Of a stretch of 64,000 bases of DNA, positions 1 to 9,045 are shown piece after piece. The DNA is from Streptomyces virginiae (GTDB lineage Bacteria; Actinomycetota; Actinomycetes; Streptomycetales; Streptomycetaceae). Made by a program: the position numbers and the translations under genes. How positions within the stretch are numbered: the first letter of the stretch is position 1; each line of letters begins with the position of its first letter. The stretch spans positions 62,001 through 126,000 of the forward strand of contig NZ_JOAK01000012.1 of assembly GCF_000720455.1 (NCBI RefSeq). The letters run 5' to 3'. The notes under the pieces were generated by a model. The model was not told the DNA's origin, did no database searches, and was given only the letters and a program-made list of their open reading frames with translations.

Positions 1-1045
1 CGTAGGCGTCGATGAACTCGTCCACCCGGTAGGCCGCTTCGTCGGCCTCCGGCGGGCGGGCGATCTGGTGGTTGAGCAGCAGGCCGCCGGGGCGCAGCAG
101 GGCGTGCAGGGTGCGGGCGTAGCCGCGGTAGCGGTCGGCTCCGACGTGTTCGGCCATCCCGATGGAGGAAATGGCGTCGTAGGGGCCGTCCTTGACGTCC
201 CGGTAGTCCTGGATCCGGATCTCGACCAGATCGGCCAGGCCCTCGTCCGCGGCCTTCTTGCGGGCGTACACGGCCTGTTCGCGCGAGAGGGTGACCCCGG
301 TGACCCGGGCGCCGTACTCGCGGGCCGCGTGCAGGGCCAGGGAGCCCCAGCCGCAGCCGACGTCGAGGAGCCGGTCACCGGGCTTCAGCGCGAGTTTGCG
401 GCAGACCAGGTCGAGCTTGTCGTGCTGGGCCCGCTCCAGGGTCGAGCCGGGCGTCCAGTAGGCGCAGGAGTACACCATGGAGGGGCCGAGGACCCGCTCG
501 TAGAAGTCGTTGCCGACGTCGTAGTGGTGGCTGACGGCCTGCCGGTCGCGGCCCTTGGTGTGCCGCGGGCCGCCGCGCCGGGCCGCCTCCTCCGCGGGCG
601 GCGGGGGCGCCGGCAGCGGGCGGGCCAGGGTCACGAGGTCCCGTACGGCGCCCCGCGCCTCGGCGTCGCGCAGCAGCGCGGCGGTGCCCGCGGCGGCCGA
701 GGCGCGCCGGGGCAGGAGCGTGCGCAGCGCGGCCAGGCGGGCCGAGCCGGGCGTGGGCGCGGGTACGGGTTCCCGGGCCCTTTCCCAGAGCAGGCCGGCC
801 ACCCGGTCCAGCAGCTCGAACAGGTCGCCGTCGACGGTCAGGTCGCCGGCCACCCAGGCACGGGCCAGGCCCAGTTCGCCGGGCTTCCACAGCATCCGGC
901 GCAGGGCACGGCGCCCCCGGACGACGAGCACGGGGCCGTCGGGCGGCCCGGCCTCGCTTCCGTCCCAGGCACGGATGCGCACGGGCAGGGGGCCGCCCAG
1001 CAGGGTCTCGGCAAGAGCGGCCAGCCGCGGAGCGGCGTCGGTCAT
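1..1045 (-). CDS. cfa: Cyclopropane-fatty-acyl-phospholipid synthase family methyltransferase (3' end outside window)
   Basis: SAM-dependent methyltransferase expected to add a methylene or methyl group to membrane phospholipid acyl chains. The frame opens with an ATG at 1045 and stays open to the left window edge, so the C-terminal part is missing. The N-terminal region (PVRIRAWDGSEAG, then VLVVRGRRALRRMLWKPGELGLARAWVAGDL) is the usual start of the CFAS/mycolic-acid-synthase family. The methyltransferase core follows, with an HYDVGNDFYERVLGPSM-type stretch encoded near 530-470 and a LDVGCGWG-type SAM loop near 350. The last readable residues, YRVDEFIDAY, also fit the family. It lies downstream of ndh, behind a strong stem-loop. 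The family call is secure; the exact lipid product is inferred. Confidence 0.88.
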   Translation of the reverse strand, partial: MTDAAPRLAALAETLLGGPLPVRIRAWDGSEAGPPDGPVLVVRGRRALRRMLWKPGELGLARAWVAGDLTVDGDLFELLDRVAGLLWERAREPVPAPTPGSARLAALRTLLPRRASAAAGTAALLRDAEARGAVRDLVTLARPLPAPPPPAEEAARRGGPRHTKGRDRQAVSHHYDVGNDFYERVLGPSMVYSCAYWTPGSTLERAQHDKLDLVCRKLALKPGDRLLDVGCGWGSLALHAAREYGARVTGVTLSREQAVYARKKAADEGLADLVEIRIQDYRDVKDGPYDAISSIGMAEHVGADRYRGYARTLHALLRPGGLLLNHQIARPPEADEAAYRVDEFIDAY

Positions 1046-1102
1046 GGCGCACCTCCACAAAGTTCCGACCCATCCGTCTACCCATCCGCGGCCCCGGGTA
1101 CG

Positions 1103-1146
1103 CCGAAGGGGCCGCCCGCACCACGGATGGCGGGCGGCCCCTTCGG
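1103..1146 (-). terminator. Strong stem-loop downstream of ndh
   Basis: Perfect 17-bp inverted repeat (1103-1119 and 1130-1146) around a 10-nt loop, about 46 bp past the ndh stop codon and before cfa. There is no long T-tract, as is usual in Streptomyces. Confidence 0.75.
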
Positions 1147-1191
1147 GGTCGTACCTTCTACCGGCTCAAGGGCCGGGTTCCCGACGCAGGG

Positions 1192-2577
1192 TCAGGAGGC
1201 CTTGGCCTTCTCGGCCGGGGCAGCGGCGGCGGCCGGGGCCGGCGCCGGCTTGGCGGCCTCGTAGAACTCCTCGCGGGGGGTCTCCAGCGCACCGAGGGAG
1301 ACGACCTCGCGCTTGAGGAACATGGCGAGGGTCCAGTCGGCGAAGACGCGGATCTTGCGGTTCCAGGTCGGCATGGCCATGCCGTGGTAGCCACGGTGCA
1401 TGTACCAGGCGAGCCGGCCCTTGAGCTTGATCTTCGTCTTGCCCATGACGATCATCGCGACGCCCTTGTGGAGGCCGAGGCCCGCCACCGCACCCTTGTT
1501 GGAGTGCGAGTACTCGGTCTGCGGGAAGCCCCGCATGCCCGAGATGACGTTGTCGCCGAGGACCTTGGCCTGACGCAGCGCGTGCTGTGCGTTCGGCGGG
1601 CACCAGGCGTTCTCGACGCCGGCCTTGCGGGCGGCCATGTCCGGCACCTGGGCGTTGTCGCCGGCGGTCCAGATGTAGTCCGTGCCCGTGACCTGGAGGG
1701 TCGGCTGGGCGTCGACGTGGCCGCGCGGGCCCAGCGGCAGGCCGTAGCGGGCCAGGACCGGGTTCGGCTTGACGCCGGCGGTCCACACGATGGTGTTGGA
1801 GTCGACCTCGAGGCCGTTCTTCAGCACCACGTGGCCGTCCACGCAGGAGTCCATGGAGGTGCTGAGGTAGATCTCGATGCCGCGGGACTCGAGGTGCTCC
1901 TTGCCCCAGGTGCCGAGCTTGGGCCCGACCTCGGGGAGGATCTTGTCGGCCGCGTCGACCAGGATGAAGCGCATGTCCTCGCGCTTGATCGTGGAGTAGT
2001 ACTTGGCGGCGTCGCGGGCCATGTCCTCGACCTCGCCGATCGTCTCGGCGCCGGCGAAGCCGCCACCGACGAAGACGAAGGTGAGGGCCTTGCGGCGGAC
2101 GTTCTCGTCCGTCGTGGACTCGGCCTTGTCGAGCTGCTCGAGTACGTGGTTGCGCAGGCCGATGCCCTCCTCGACACCCTTCATACCGATGCCCTGCTCG
2201 GCGAGGCCGGGGATCGGGAAGGTGCGGGAGACGGCGCCGAGGGCGATCACCAGGTAGTCGAAGGGCAGCTCGTACGCCTCGCCGACCAGCGGCGTGACGA
2301 CGGCGACCTTGCGGTCCTGGTCGATGGTGGTGACCCGGCCGGTGAGAACCTCAGCCTTGGGCAGCACGCGTCGCAGCGGGACGACGACGTGCCGAGGCGA
2401 GATGCTGCCTGCGGCCACTTCGGGGAGGAAGGGCTGGTAGGTCATGTACGAGCGCGGGTCGACGACCGTGACGGTCGCCTCGCCGTAGCGCATCTTCTTC
2501 ATGATGCGCTTGGCTGCGTACAGGCCTACGTACCCACCTCCTACAACGAGGATCCTGGGACGCTCCGTGGTGCTCAT
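1192..2577 (-). CDS. ndh: Type II NADH dehydrogenase (NDH-2)
   Basis: Single-subunit, FAD-containing NADH:menaquinone oxidoreductase at the inner face of the membrane; it does not pump protons. The 461-aa protein starts MSTTERPRILVVGGG at an ATG at 2577. An upstream in-frame start at 2688 is unlikely because it would place an operator inside the gene. The first Rossmann motif (VVGGGYVGLYAA) is at residues 11-22. A second nucleotide-binding motif, FVFVGGGFAGAE, lies mid-protein, and WTAGDNAQVPD near the C-terminal third is the FAD-contact GD motif. The C-terminal region is basic and amphipathic, as expected for membrane attachment. Two Rex-like operators lie upstream (2612-2629 and 2897-2914), which indicates control by the NADH/NAD+ ratio. 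The Ala/Pro-rich tail at 1200-1260 is low complexity. Confidence 0.93.
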   Translation of the reverse strand: MSTTERPRILVVGGGYVGLYAAKRIMKKMRYGEATVTVVDPRSYMTYQPFLPEVAAGSISPRHVVVPLRRVLPKAEVLTGRVTTIDQDRKVAVVTPLVGEAYELPFDYLVIALGAVSRTFPIPGLAEQGIGMKGVEEGIGLRNHVLEQLDKAESTTDENVRRKALTFVFVGGGFAGAETIGEVEDMARDAAKYYSTIKREDMRFILVDAADKILPEVGPKLGTWGKEHLESRGIEIYLSTSMDSCVDGHVVLKNGLEVDSNTIVWTAGVKPNPVLARYGLPLGPRGHVDAQPTLQVTGTDYIWTAGDNAQVPDMAARKAGVENAWCPPNAQHALRQAKVLGDNVISGMRGFPQTEYSHSNKGAVAGLGLHKGVAMIVMGKTKIKLKGRLAWYMHRGYHGMAMPTWNRKIRVFADWTLAMFLKREVVSLGALETPREEFYEAAKPAPAPAAAAAPAEKAKAS

Positions 2578-2611
2578 GAGAACGAGTATCCAGCACCCAA
2601 TGGGGTGTTGC

Positions 2612-2629
2612 TCGTGAGCCCCTTCACAA
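2612..2629 (-). promoter_or_regulatory. Candidate Rex operator proximal to ndh
   Basis: Read on the minus strand the site is TTGTGAAGGGGCTCACGA, a match to the Rex consensus TTGTGAA-N4-TTCACAA with both half-sites recognisable. It ends 35 bp upstream of the ndh ATG, where a bound repressor would block initiation or early elongation. Confidence 0.6.
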
Positions 2630-2896
2630 GGAGTCGGGAGGCCTCTGCTACACTCCGCCGCCCACGTGACGGACGTCATGGCGCGCAACGGGAACCAAGA
2701 GGTATCGGGAGTCGTTGTTCACCCGTCCTGAACTGGCCTCCAAGGCCGAAACCGGAGTAGACCACCGGGTTCGTGGATACCTACCGACGCCACTCGCCAG
2801 CCTCCGCGAATCGCACGAACACCCGCCGCGGACACCCCCGCGGACCCCCGGAACGGCCCGAAGCGGCCCTCCAGTGCGCCATCAGGCACTTTTTCC

Positions 2897-2914
2897 TTGT
2901 GAAGAACTTCACGA
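2897..2914 (-). promoter_or_regulatory. Candidate distal Rex operator
   Basis: On the plus strand the site reads TTGTGAAGAACTTCACGA. This is a nearly symmetrical Rex-type palindrome, better than the proximal site. It lies 320 bp upstream of ndh, in the otherwise non-coding stretch 2578-3075. That stretch holds only the two operators and the stem-loop at 2972-3018; I see no gene in it. Confidence 0.62.
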
Positions 2915-2971
2915 ACTTCGTCGGCGCGGGGGGACCTAAGGCCCCCGTAAGGCCCTTCCGAAGGTCCCGAA

Positions 2972-3018
2972 ACACGCACAGCACCCCACGGTTCGTCCGT
3001 CCCGGGGGTGCTGCGTGT
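2972..3018 (-). terminator. Stem-loop downstream of ppx
   Basis: Inverted repeat of about 14 bp with a one-base bulge (ACACGCACAGCACCCC near 2972-2987, partner near 3004-3018). It lies 58 bp beyond the ppx stop codon. Confidence 0.6.
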
Positions 3019-3075
3019 GGGATCCACGGGGTCAGAACCCGCGATGACCTTTCATCCCCTGGCGGCCCTGGCCCG

Positions 3076-4029
3076 TCACGCGGGCGCGGCCGCCGCGCTC
3101 CACGCGATGCCGTCGAGGATGTCGTGCTCGGAGACGACGACCTCCTGGGCGCCCGTGCGCTCCATGATGGCCAGCAGGACCAGCGCGCCCGCGCCGATCA
3201 CGTCCACCCGGCCCGGATGCATCACGGGGATCGCCGCGCGCTCGGCGTGCGTGGCCGTCAGCATCCGCTCGGTGATCGCGCGGACCTGCTCGTAGGAGAT
3301 CCGGGAGTGGTGGATCGCCGACGACTGGTACTCGGGCAGGCCGAGGGCGATGCCGGCGATGGTGGTCACCGAGCCCGCCAGGCCCACCAGGGTGCGCGCC
3401 TCGGCCAGCGGGACCGTCCGGGACGCCAGGTCCAGCGCGGCCTCGATGTCGGCGCGGACGGCGGCGATCTGCTCCTCGGTCGGCGGGTCGGTGACGACGC
3501 CGTCCACCACCAGGTGGCGCTCGGTCATCCGGACGCAGCCGACGTCGACGGAGCGGGCGGCCCGCACGTGGTCGTCGCCGACCACGAACTCGGTGGAGCC
3601 GCCGCCGATGTCGACCACCAGGAACGGCCGCTCCAGGTGTTCGTGCGCGGTCAGCTCCTTGGTGGCGCCGGTGAAGGAGAACTCGGCCTCCTGGTCGCCG
3701 GAGATCACCTCGGGCTCGACGCCCAGGATCTCCACGACGCCCCGGACGAAGTCGTCGCGGTTCTCGGCGTCGCGGGAGGCGGACGTCGCCACGAAGCGCA
3801 CCCGCTCCGCGCCGAACTCCTTGATGACCGCCGCGTACTCACGGCAGGCGGCGAAGGTGCGCTCCAGCGCCTCCGGGGCCAGGCGCCCGGTCTTGTCCAC
3901 GCCCTGGCCGAGCCGGACGACGATCATCCGCCGGTCCAGCTCGGTCAGCTCGCCCGTGGCGGGGTCGCAGTCCGCGACGAGCAGCCGGATGGAGTTCGTA
4001 CCGCAGTCGATGCCCGCGACCCGGGTCAC
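3076..4029 (-). CDS. ppx: Ppx/GppA phosphatase family protein (exopolyphosphatase)
   Basis: Actin-fold phosphatase expected to release phosphate from polyphosphate or to hydrolyse pppGpp. The 317-aa product starts at the GTG at 4029 (VTRVAGIDCGTNSIRLL), which overlaps the TGA of the DUF501 gene (GTGA, 4026-4029) and so implies translational coupling. Visible motifs are the first phosphate loop GIDCGTNSIR at the N-terminus, SASRDAENRDDF in the middle, and the second loop VVDIGGGSTEF. It lacks the C-terminal HD-like extension of the ~500-aa enzymes and so matches the short actinobacterial Ppx type. It is the last gene of the eno-ftsB-DUF501-ppx block. Which substrate it prefers cannot be read from sequence. 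Confidence 0.88.
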   Translation of the reverse strand: MTRVAGIDCGTNSIRLLVADCDPATGELTELDRRMIVVRLGQGVDKTGRLAPEALERTFAACREYAAVIKEFGAERVRFVATSASRDAENRDDFVRGVVEILGVEPEVISGDQEAEFSFTGATKELTAHEHLERPFLVVDIGGGSTEFVVGDDHVRAARSVDVGCVRMTERHLVVDGVVTDPPTEEQIAAVRADIEAALDLASRTVPLAEARTLVGLAGSVTTIAGIALGLPEYQSSAIHHSRISYEQVRAITERMLTATHAERAAIPVMHPGRVDVIGAGALVLLAIMERTGAQEVVVSEHDILDGIAWSAAAAPA

Positions 4030-4568
4030 TGCGTCTCCTCTGCCTTCTTCTCGCCGCACGGGGTGACGCAGGCGCCCTTGGCCCACCACTCGGGCAGCAT
4101 CGCGAGGGCCTCGTCGCCGAACGGGTTCACACCGGGGCCGGCGGCCAGGGAGTGGCCGACGAGTACGTGCAGGCACTTGACCCGGTCCGGCATCCCGCCG
4201 GCGCTCGGGAAGCCCTGGAGCACCTCGATGGCGTCGCGGCGGCGGATGTAGTCCTCGTGCGCGGCCTGGTAGGCGGCGGCGAGTTCCGGGTCCTCGGCGA
4301 GCCGGGCCTGCATCTCCTTCATCACGCCGTTGGCCTCCAGCGTGCCGATGGCGGAGGCCGCGCGCGGGCACGTCAGGTAGTACAGCGTCGGGAAGGGGGT
4401 GCCGTCGGGAAGCCGCGGCGCGGTCTCCACCACGTCGGGCTGACCGCAGGGGCAGCGGTGCGCGATGGCGCGCAGCCCGCGCGGGGGGCGGCCGAGCTGC
4501 TGCTCGAACGCCTCGATGTCCGCGTCGGTCGGCTCGGTCCGGTCGGTCTGGGGCGGGGGCGTCTGCAT
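4026..4568 (-). CDS. DUF501 domain-containing protein
   Basis: 180-aa soluble protein of unknown biochemical function, found in actinobacteria next to eno, ftsB and ppx. The sequence has the family hallmarks LGRPPRGLRAIAHRCPCGQPDVVETAPRL, FPTLYYLTCPRA and VKCLHVLVGHSLAAGPGVNPFGDEAL. Two CPCG/TCPR cysteines and a conserved C-H near CLHVLVGH suggest a metal site, which is inference. It starts at ATG 4568 and overlaps ppx by 4 bp. The conserved neighbourhood suggests a role tied to cell division or envelope growth, but nothing in the sequence proves it. Confidence 0.85.
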   Translation of the reverse strand: MQTPPPQTDRTEPTDADIEAFEQQLGRPPRGLRAIAHRCPCGQPDVVETAPRLPDGTPFPTLYYLTCPRAASAIGTLEANGVMKEMQARLAEDPELAAAYQAAHEDYIRRRDAIEVLQGFPSAGGMPDRVKCLHVLVGHSLAAGPGVNPFGDEALAMLPEWWAKGACVTPCGEKKAEETQ

Positions 4569-4637
4569 GCCTGGAGGGAGTCTCTTCGTTCTCGTGGATG
4601 GGTGCTGCGGTACTGCGGTCCTGCGGCGGCGCCGTGC

Positions 4638-5126
4638 TCAGTCGCCGGGCCGGTCGGCCTTGTCGACGCCGTCCCAGACGTTGGAGTACCAGGGGCGGTC
4701 CGAGCCGGCCTGGCCGGTCCGGTGCGGCTCCGGGGGCTGGGCCCCGGGGTCGCTCATGATGTAGCCGACCTCCCCCGGACGCAGGAAGTGCAGGTGCTTG
4801 CGCGCCTGCTGTTCCGCGTAGGCGTCGTCCTGCCAGCGGGCCTTCTCGTCGCGGAGCCGCTCCAGGCGGTCCCGCGCGGCCGCGGCGGCCCGCTGCTGCT
4901 CCGCGATCTCCGAGCGCTGGGAGACGTACTGGCGCATCGGATACGCGAGGGCGACCACCAGCGTACAGAGCACGAGCACCAGGAGCGCGGCCCTGCCGGT
5001 GAGGCGGCTGCGGCGCACCTGCCGGCGCGACTGCGAGCGGTAGACGTGGGCCGCGGTCCGCTCACCGAGCTGCTTGAGCCGCGTCGCGGTGGAGAAGGTG
5101 GAGAACCGATCCCGGTTCCCGGCCAT
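4638..5126 (-). CDS. divIC: FtsB/DivIC-family septum formation initiator
   Basis: Bitopic division protein that links FtsL/DivIB to the septal peptidoglycan machinery. The product is 162 aa. It has a basic cytoplasmic N-terminus (RSQSRRQVRRSRLTGR), one transmembrane helix (about residues 45-65, AALLVLVLCTLVVALAYPM), a short coiled coil (about 68-100, heptad-rich RSEIAEQQRAAAAARDRLERLRDEKARW), then the DivIC signature YAEQQARKHLHFLRPGEVGY. The C-terminal tail is Pro/Gly-rich and variable. It lies between eno and DUF501, the standard actinobacterial order. Confidence 0.9.
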   Translation of the reverse strand: MAGNRDRFSTFSTATRLKQLGERTAAHVYRSQSRRQVRRSRLTGRAALLVLVLCTLVVALAYPMRQYVSQRSEIAEQQRAAAAARDRLERLRDEKARWQDDAYAEQQARKHLHFLRPGEVGYIMSDPGAQPPEPHRTGQAGSDRPWYSNVWDGVDKADRPGD

Positions 5127-5158
5127 TGGTCCGCCTCCCCTTTGTACGCACTACGCAA

Positions 5159-5199
5159 TACGTCCCCGCACACGGTACGGGACCGAGTGCGGGGACGTA
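5159..5199 (-). terminator. Stem-loop downstream of eno
   Basis: Perfect 12-bp inverted repeat ACGTCCCCGCAC / GTGCGGGGACGT (5160-5171 and 5187-5198), 18 bp past the eno stop and before divIC. It probably attenuates read-through from the highly expressed eno. Confidence 0.75.
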
Positions 5200-5215
5200 C
5201 GGAGGCAGAGCGTGA

Positions 5216-6538
<1,323 letters not shown>

Positions 6539-6618
6539 TCAGGCCGTGGGATGGCCTGGCCGACTAGAGCCTAACCGGATCCGGGCACTCACCCTGCCGA
6601 CCGCCCGGGTCCTGGGAC

Positions 6619-6660
6619 GAAAAAGGGCCCGAATACCCCTCTTCCCGGACATAGGGCCCT
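6619..6660 (-). terminator. Intrinsic terminator with U-tract, downstream of rpfA
   Basis: Read on the minus strand, AGGGCCC (6660-6654) pairs with GGGCCCT (6630-6624) and is followed by TTTTT. It is one of the few U-tract terminators in the window and lies between rpfA and the eno promoter region. Confidence 0.6.
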
Positions 6661-6692
6661 GGATGACGGGGGTTCCGCTGCCGCACACACCG

Positions 6693-6726
6693 CCGCCCGG
6701 CGCGTGGGGGGAAGGGCGCCGGGCGG
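6693..6726 (-). terminator. Stem-loop immediately after rpfA
   Basis: Perfect 11-bp inverted repeat CCGCCCGGCGC / GCGCCGGGCGG with a 12-nt loop, 48 bp beyond the rpfA stop. It forms a tandem terminator with the U-tract hairpin at 6619-6660. Confidence 0.6.
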
Positions 6727-6774
6727 TGGGAATTCTGCATGTTGCGTACGCTTTTGCGGCTATTGCCGCAGCGG

Positions 6775-7479
6775 TCAGCTGAGCTTCAGCTTCTGACCCG
6801 GGAAGATCAGGTCGGCGTCCGAGACGATGTCCTTGTTCAGCTCGAACAGCTGCTGCCAGCCGCCCTTGACGCCGTTGGCCTCGGCGATGGTGCCCAGGGT
6901 GTCGCCGGCCTTGACCTCGTACGAGCCGTTGCCGGTCTTCGGCGCGGCAGGGGCCTCGGTGCGCTCGGAGCGGGTGACCGGGGCCTCGGCGCGCTTGGTG
7001 TCCTTCTTCGGCGCGGCCTTGGTCTCGGTCTTCTTGGTCTCGGTCTTCTTCGTCTCGGCCTTCGGCTTGGTGGAGGCCGGGGTCTCGGAGGACCCGCCGG
7101 TGTACGAGGAGTTCGACAGACCCTTGCCGCAGTGCGGCCAGGCGCCCTTGCCCTGCTTCTTCAGGACCTTCTCGGCCACGGCTATCTGCTGCGCCTTCGA
7201 GGCCTGGTTGGCCTGCGCGGCGTACGACTTGCCGCCGAACGACGCCCACGTGGAGGACGAGAACTGCAGTCCGCCGTAGTAGCCGTTGCCCGTGTTGATG
7301 GACCAGTTGCCACCGGACTCGCACTGCGCGACCTTGTCCCACTCGGACGCGGTGGCGGCACTGGCGGCGCCCGCGGTCATCAGGGGGGCGGCGACGGCCA
7401 CACCGGCGACACCGGCGAGCGTGACGATGCGGACGGCCTTGGAGCCGCGACGGTGCTTGCCCTTGCCGGAAAGCAGCAT
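6775..7479 (-). CDS. rpfA: Resuscitation-promoting factor RpfA: secreted lysozyme-like enzyme with LysM domain
   Basis: Extracellular peptidoglycan hydrolase that helps spores germinate and dormant cells regrow. The ATG at 7479 (MLLSGKGKHRRGSKAV) is chosen over the GTG at 7494 because GAGGAG lies 7 nt before it. A signal peptide spans residues 1-41 (hydrophobic VTLAGVAGVAVAAPLM, then ASA|A). The Rpf domain covers about 44-120 (SEWDKVAQCESGGNWS, catalytic Glu54, then GYYGGLQFSSSTW and WPHCGKG). A Lys/Thr/Glu-rich linker (135-180) contains TETKK repeats. The C-terminal LysM (about 186-233, YEVKAGDTLGTIA) binds the cell wall. Its mRNA leader carries a ydaO-type c-di-AMP riboswitch (7499-7660), which ties wall remodelling to this second messenger. 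Confidence 0.92.
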   Translation of the reverse strand: MLLSGKGKHRRGSKAVRIVTLAGVAGVAVAAPLMTAGAASAATASEWDKVAQCESGGNWSINTGNGYYGGLQFSSSTWASFGGKSYAAQANQASKAQQIAVAEKVLKKQGKGAWPHCGKGLSNSSYTGGSSETPASTKPKAETKKTETKKTETKAAPKKDTKRAEAPVTRSERTEAPAAPKTGNGSYEVKAGDTLGTIAEANGVKGGWQQLFELNKDIVSDADLIFPGQKLKLS

Positions 7480-7498
7480 GAGGTTTCTCCTCACCGAC

Positions 7499-7660
7499 GC
7501 CTACGAGGTGAGCTGTCGGGTTCGGGCCTGTGAGTGCCCGGCGATGCGACCTAGCGCACCGCTTAACCCCAAGCCGCTTGCGTGACCGTCTCTCAACGGA
7601 CGCTCGCGGCACCTACCTTGGGTCCCCCGCTCCTGCCTTCGGCGCTTTACGCGACGACTG
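7499..7660 (-). promoter_or_regulatory. ydaO/yuaA-type c-di-AMP riboswitch upstream of rpfA
   Basis: Read on the minus strand, the leader contains the class hallmarks in order: GCCGAAGGCAGG, GAGCGGGGGACCCAAGG, CTTGGGGTTAAGCGG, and the 3' block CCGAACCCGACAGCTCACC ending CTCGTAGGC. The aptamer ends 20 nt before the rpfA ATG. CTCACC (7512-7507), in the 3' aptamer strand, can pair with GGTGAG (7495-7490), which overlaps the Shine-Dalgarno region. An alternative structure hiding the ribosome site is therefore possible. A ydaO riboswitch before rpfA in Streptomyces is established knowledge; the switching mechanism drawn here is inference. Confidence 0.85.
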
Positions 7661-7740
7661 TTCCCCCCGTCCGCCGGCAGGACTCGGCGATGCGGTCGAA
7701 GGAGCTCGCGGTGGCGAGCGATTCAGAAGGTAGACATAGC

Positions 7741-7774
7741 TCTCCCCGATGTTCAACGAGGAACATCGGGGAGA
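7741..7774 (-). terminator. Perfect 14-bp stem-loop between rpfC and rpfA
   Basis: TCTCCCCGATGTTC and its exact complement flank a 6-nt loop (7755-7760). It probably ends the rpfC transcript before the rpfA promoter. The rest of 7661-7934 shows no gene; it should contain the rpfA promoter, which I cannot place confidently. Confidence 0.7.
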
Positions 7775-7934
7775 AAGGGCCCCTACTTGCGCTCTCCACA
7801 GGGGTGTTTGCGCAGGTGAGACCGGGGTTTGCGGAAGCCCCCCGGCGGGACACGCCAGTTGACCGGAAGAGACACATGTCTCACTTGCAGAAAACAGACA
7901 ATCAAGGTCTTTCCGGGCGAACCAACTGTCCTTA

Positions 7935-8975
7935 TTACGTGGTTAGATCCAGGTTCTGCCCAGGCTTGATCAGGTCCGCGTCCTCGCCGATGACCTGCTC
8001 GTTGGCCTCGTAGAGGCCGCTCCAGCCGCCCTTCACGCCCTTGGCAACCGCGATGGTCGCCAGGCTGTCGCCCGCCTGCACCGTGTAGACGGGGTCCGAC
8101 GCGGCATCAGACGGGGTGCCCTCCTCGGGGGAGGGTGCACCGCGGTGCTTGCCGTTGCCCTCGGCGGGAGTGGCGCCCGGGGTCGCCGGGGTCGTCGGTG
8201 CCACGGGGGCCGTCGGGTCGGTCGGGGACGGACTCGGGGTGACCGGCGGGGTCGTGGGCGCCGTCGGGTCCGCCGGGTCGGTCGGGAGGACCGGGGCCGT
8301 CGGGTCGGTGGGGCTCACCGGCGGGGTCGCCGGGTCGGTCGGGAGGACCGGGGTGCCCGGGTCGGCCGGAGGCGTCGTCGGGGCGTCGGGCGCGGGCATG
8401 ACGGGCAGTCCGAGGGACGGCGCGTCGGGGATCAGGAAGGGGGTGCCCGACGGGCTCGGGGTCTCCGCGGTCGAGAGCCCGAAGTCCGTGGCCGGCTTGC
8501 CGCCCTTGGTGGAGGGCACGGCGTCGTCGGGGCGGGACGGTGCGGGGCCCACCACGGTGGGGCTGCCCGGCAGACCCGGGTCGACGACCGCGGCCGGGCC
8601 CTGCTGGTCCAGTCCGGCGGAGGCCGCGCACAGCGGCCAGGCCTGCGGGCCCTGGGAGGCCAGCACGCGCTCGGCCACGGCTATCTGCTGCGAGCGGCTC
8701 GCGAGGTCGGCCCGCTCGGCGAAGTCCAGACCGCCGGCGTTCTGCCACTGCTCCTGGGTGAACTGGAGGCCGCCGTACGCGCCACTGCCGAAGTTGGCGC
8801 TCCACGAGCCGCCGCTCTCGCACTCGGCCACCTTGTCCCAGGTGGTGGTGTCGGCAGCGGTGGCGCTGGTGGCGGCAAGCAGCGGCATGGCCAGCGCAGA
8901 GCCAGTGACTCCGGCTGTGACGACCAGCGCGGGGACCTGGCGGGGGCGTCTGTGACGGCCGTTCCCGGAGAGCAT
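7935..8975 (-). CDS. rpfC: Resuscitation-promoting factor RpfC-like: secreted muralytic enzyme with Pro/Thr-rich linker and LysM
   Basis: Second Rpf enzyme, 346 aa, start ATG 8975 (MLSGNGRHRRP). Its N-terminal residues closely resemble those of RpfA, which suggests duplication. The signal peptide is residues 1-41 (ALVVTAGVTGSALAMPLLAATSATA|A). The Rpf domain is about 42-120 (TTWDKVAECESGGSWS with catalytic Glu53, GAYGGLQFTQEQW, WPLCAAS). A long low-complexity linker (about 130-285) is rich in PTDPTAP-type repeats. The LysM is about 297-345 (YTVQAGDSLATIAVAKGVKGGW). The linker is much longer than in RpfA and is expected to let the enzyme reach into the wall. Its leader has no ydaO-type motif. 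Confidence 0.9.
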   Translation of the reverse strand: MLSGNGRHRRPRQVPALVVTAGVTGSALAMPLLAATSATAADTTTWDKVAECESGGSWSANFGSGAYGGLQFTQEQWQNAGGLDFAERADLASRSQQIAVAERVLASQGPQAWPLCAASAGLDQQGPAAVVDPGLPGSPTVVGPAPSRPDDAVPSTKGGKPATDFGLSTAETPSPSGTPFLIPDAPSLGLPVMPAPDAPTTPPADPGTPVLPTDPATPPVSPTDPTAPVLPTDPADPTAPTTPPVTPSPSPTDPTAPVAPTTPATPGATPAEGNGKHRGAPSPEEGTPSDAASDPVYTVQAGDSLATIAVAKGVKGGWSGLYEANEQVIGEDADLIKPGQNLDLTT

Positions 8976-9045
8976 GAGGGATCACCTTTCGCATAACAGC
9001 GGGGTAACGGCAGAACCTAGCGGCCTTCGAACGATTGTCACAAGT

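Noticed and set aside
2578-3075. Possible tRNA (GGGTTCGTGGAT-like stretch near 2766)
   Set aside because: No acceptor or anticodon stem can be formed around it; only operators and a terminator are supported.
7661-7740. Antisense small RNA for rpfA (known in S. coelicolor)
   Set aside because: I cannot see a promoter or terminator for it in the sequence alone, so it is not listed as a feature.
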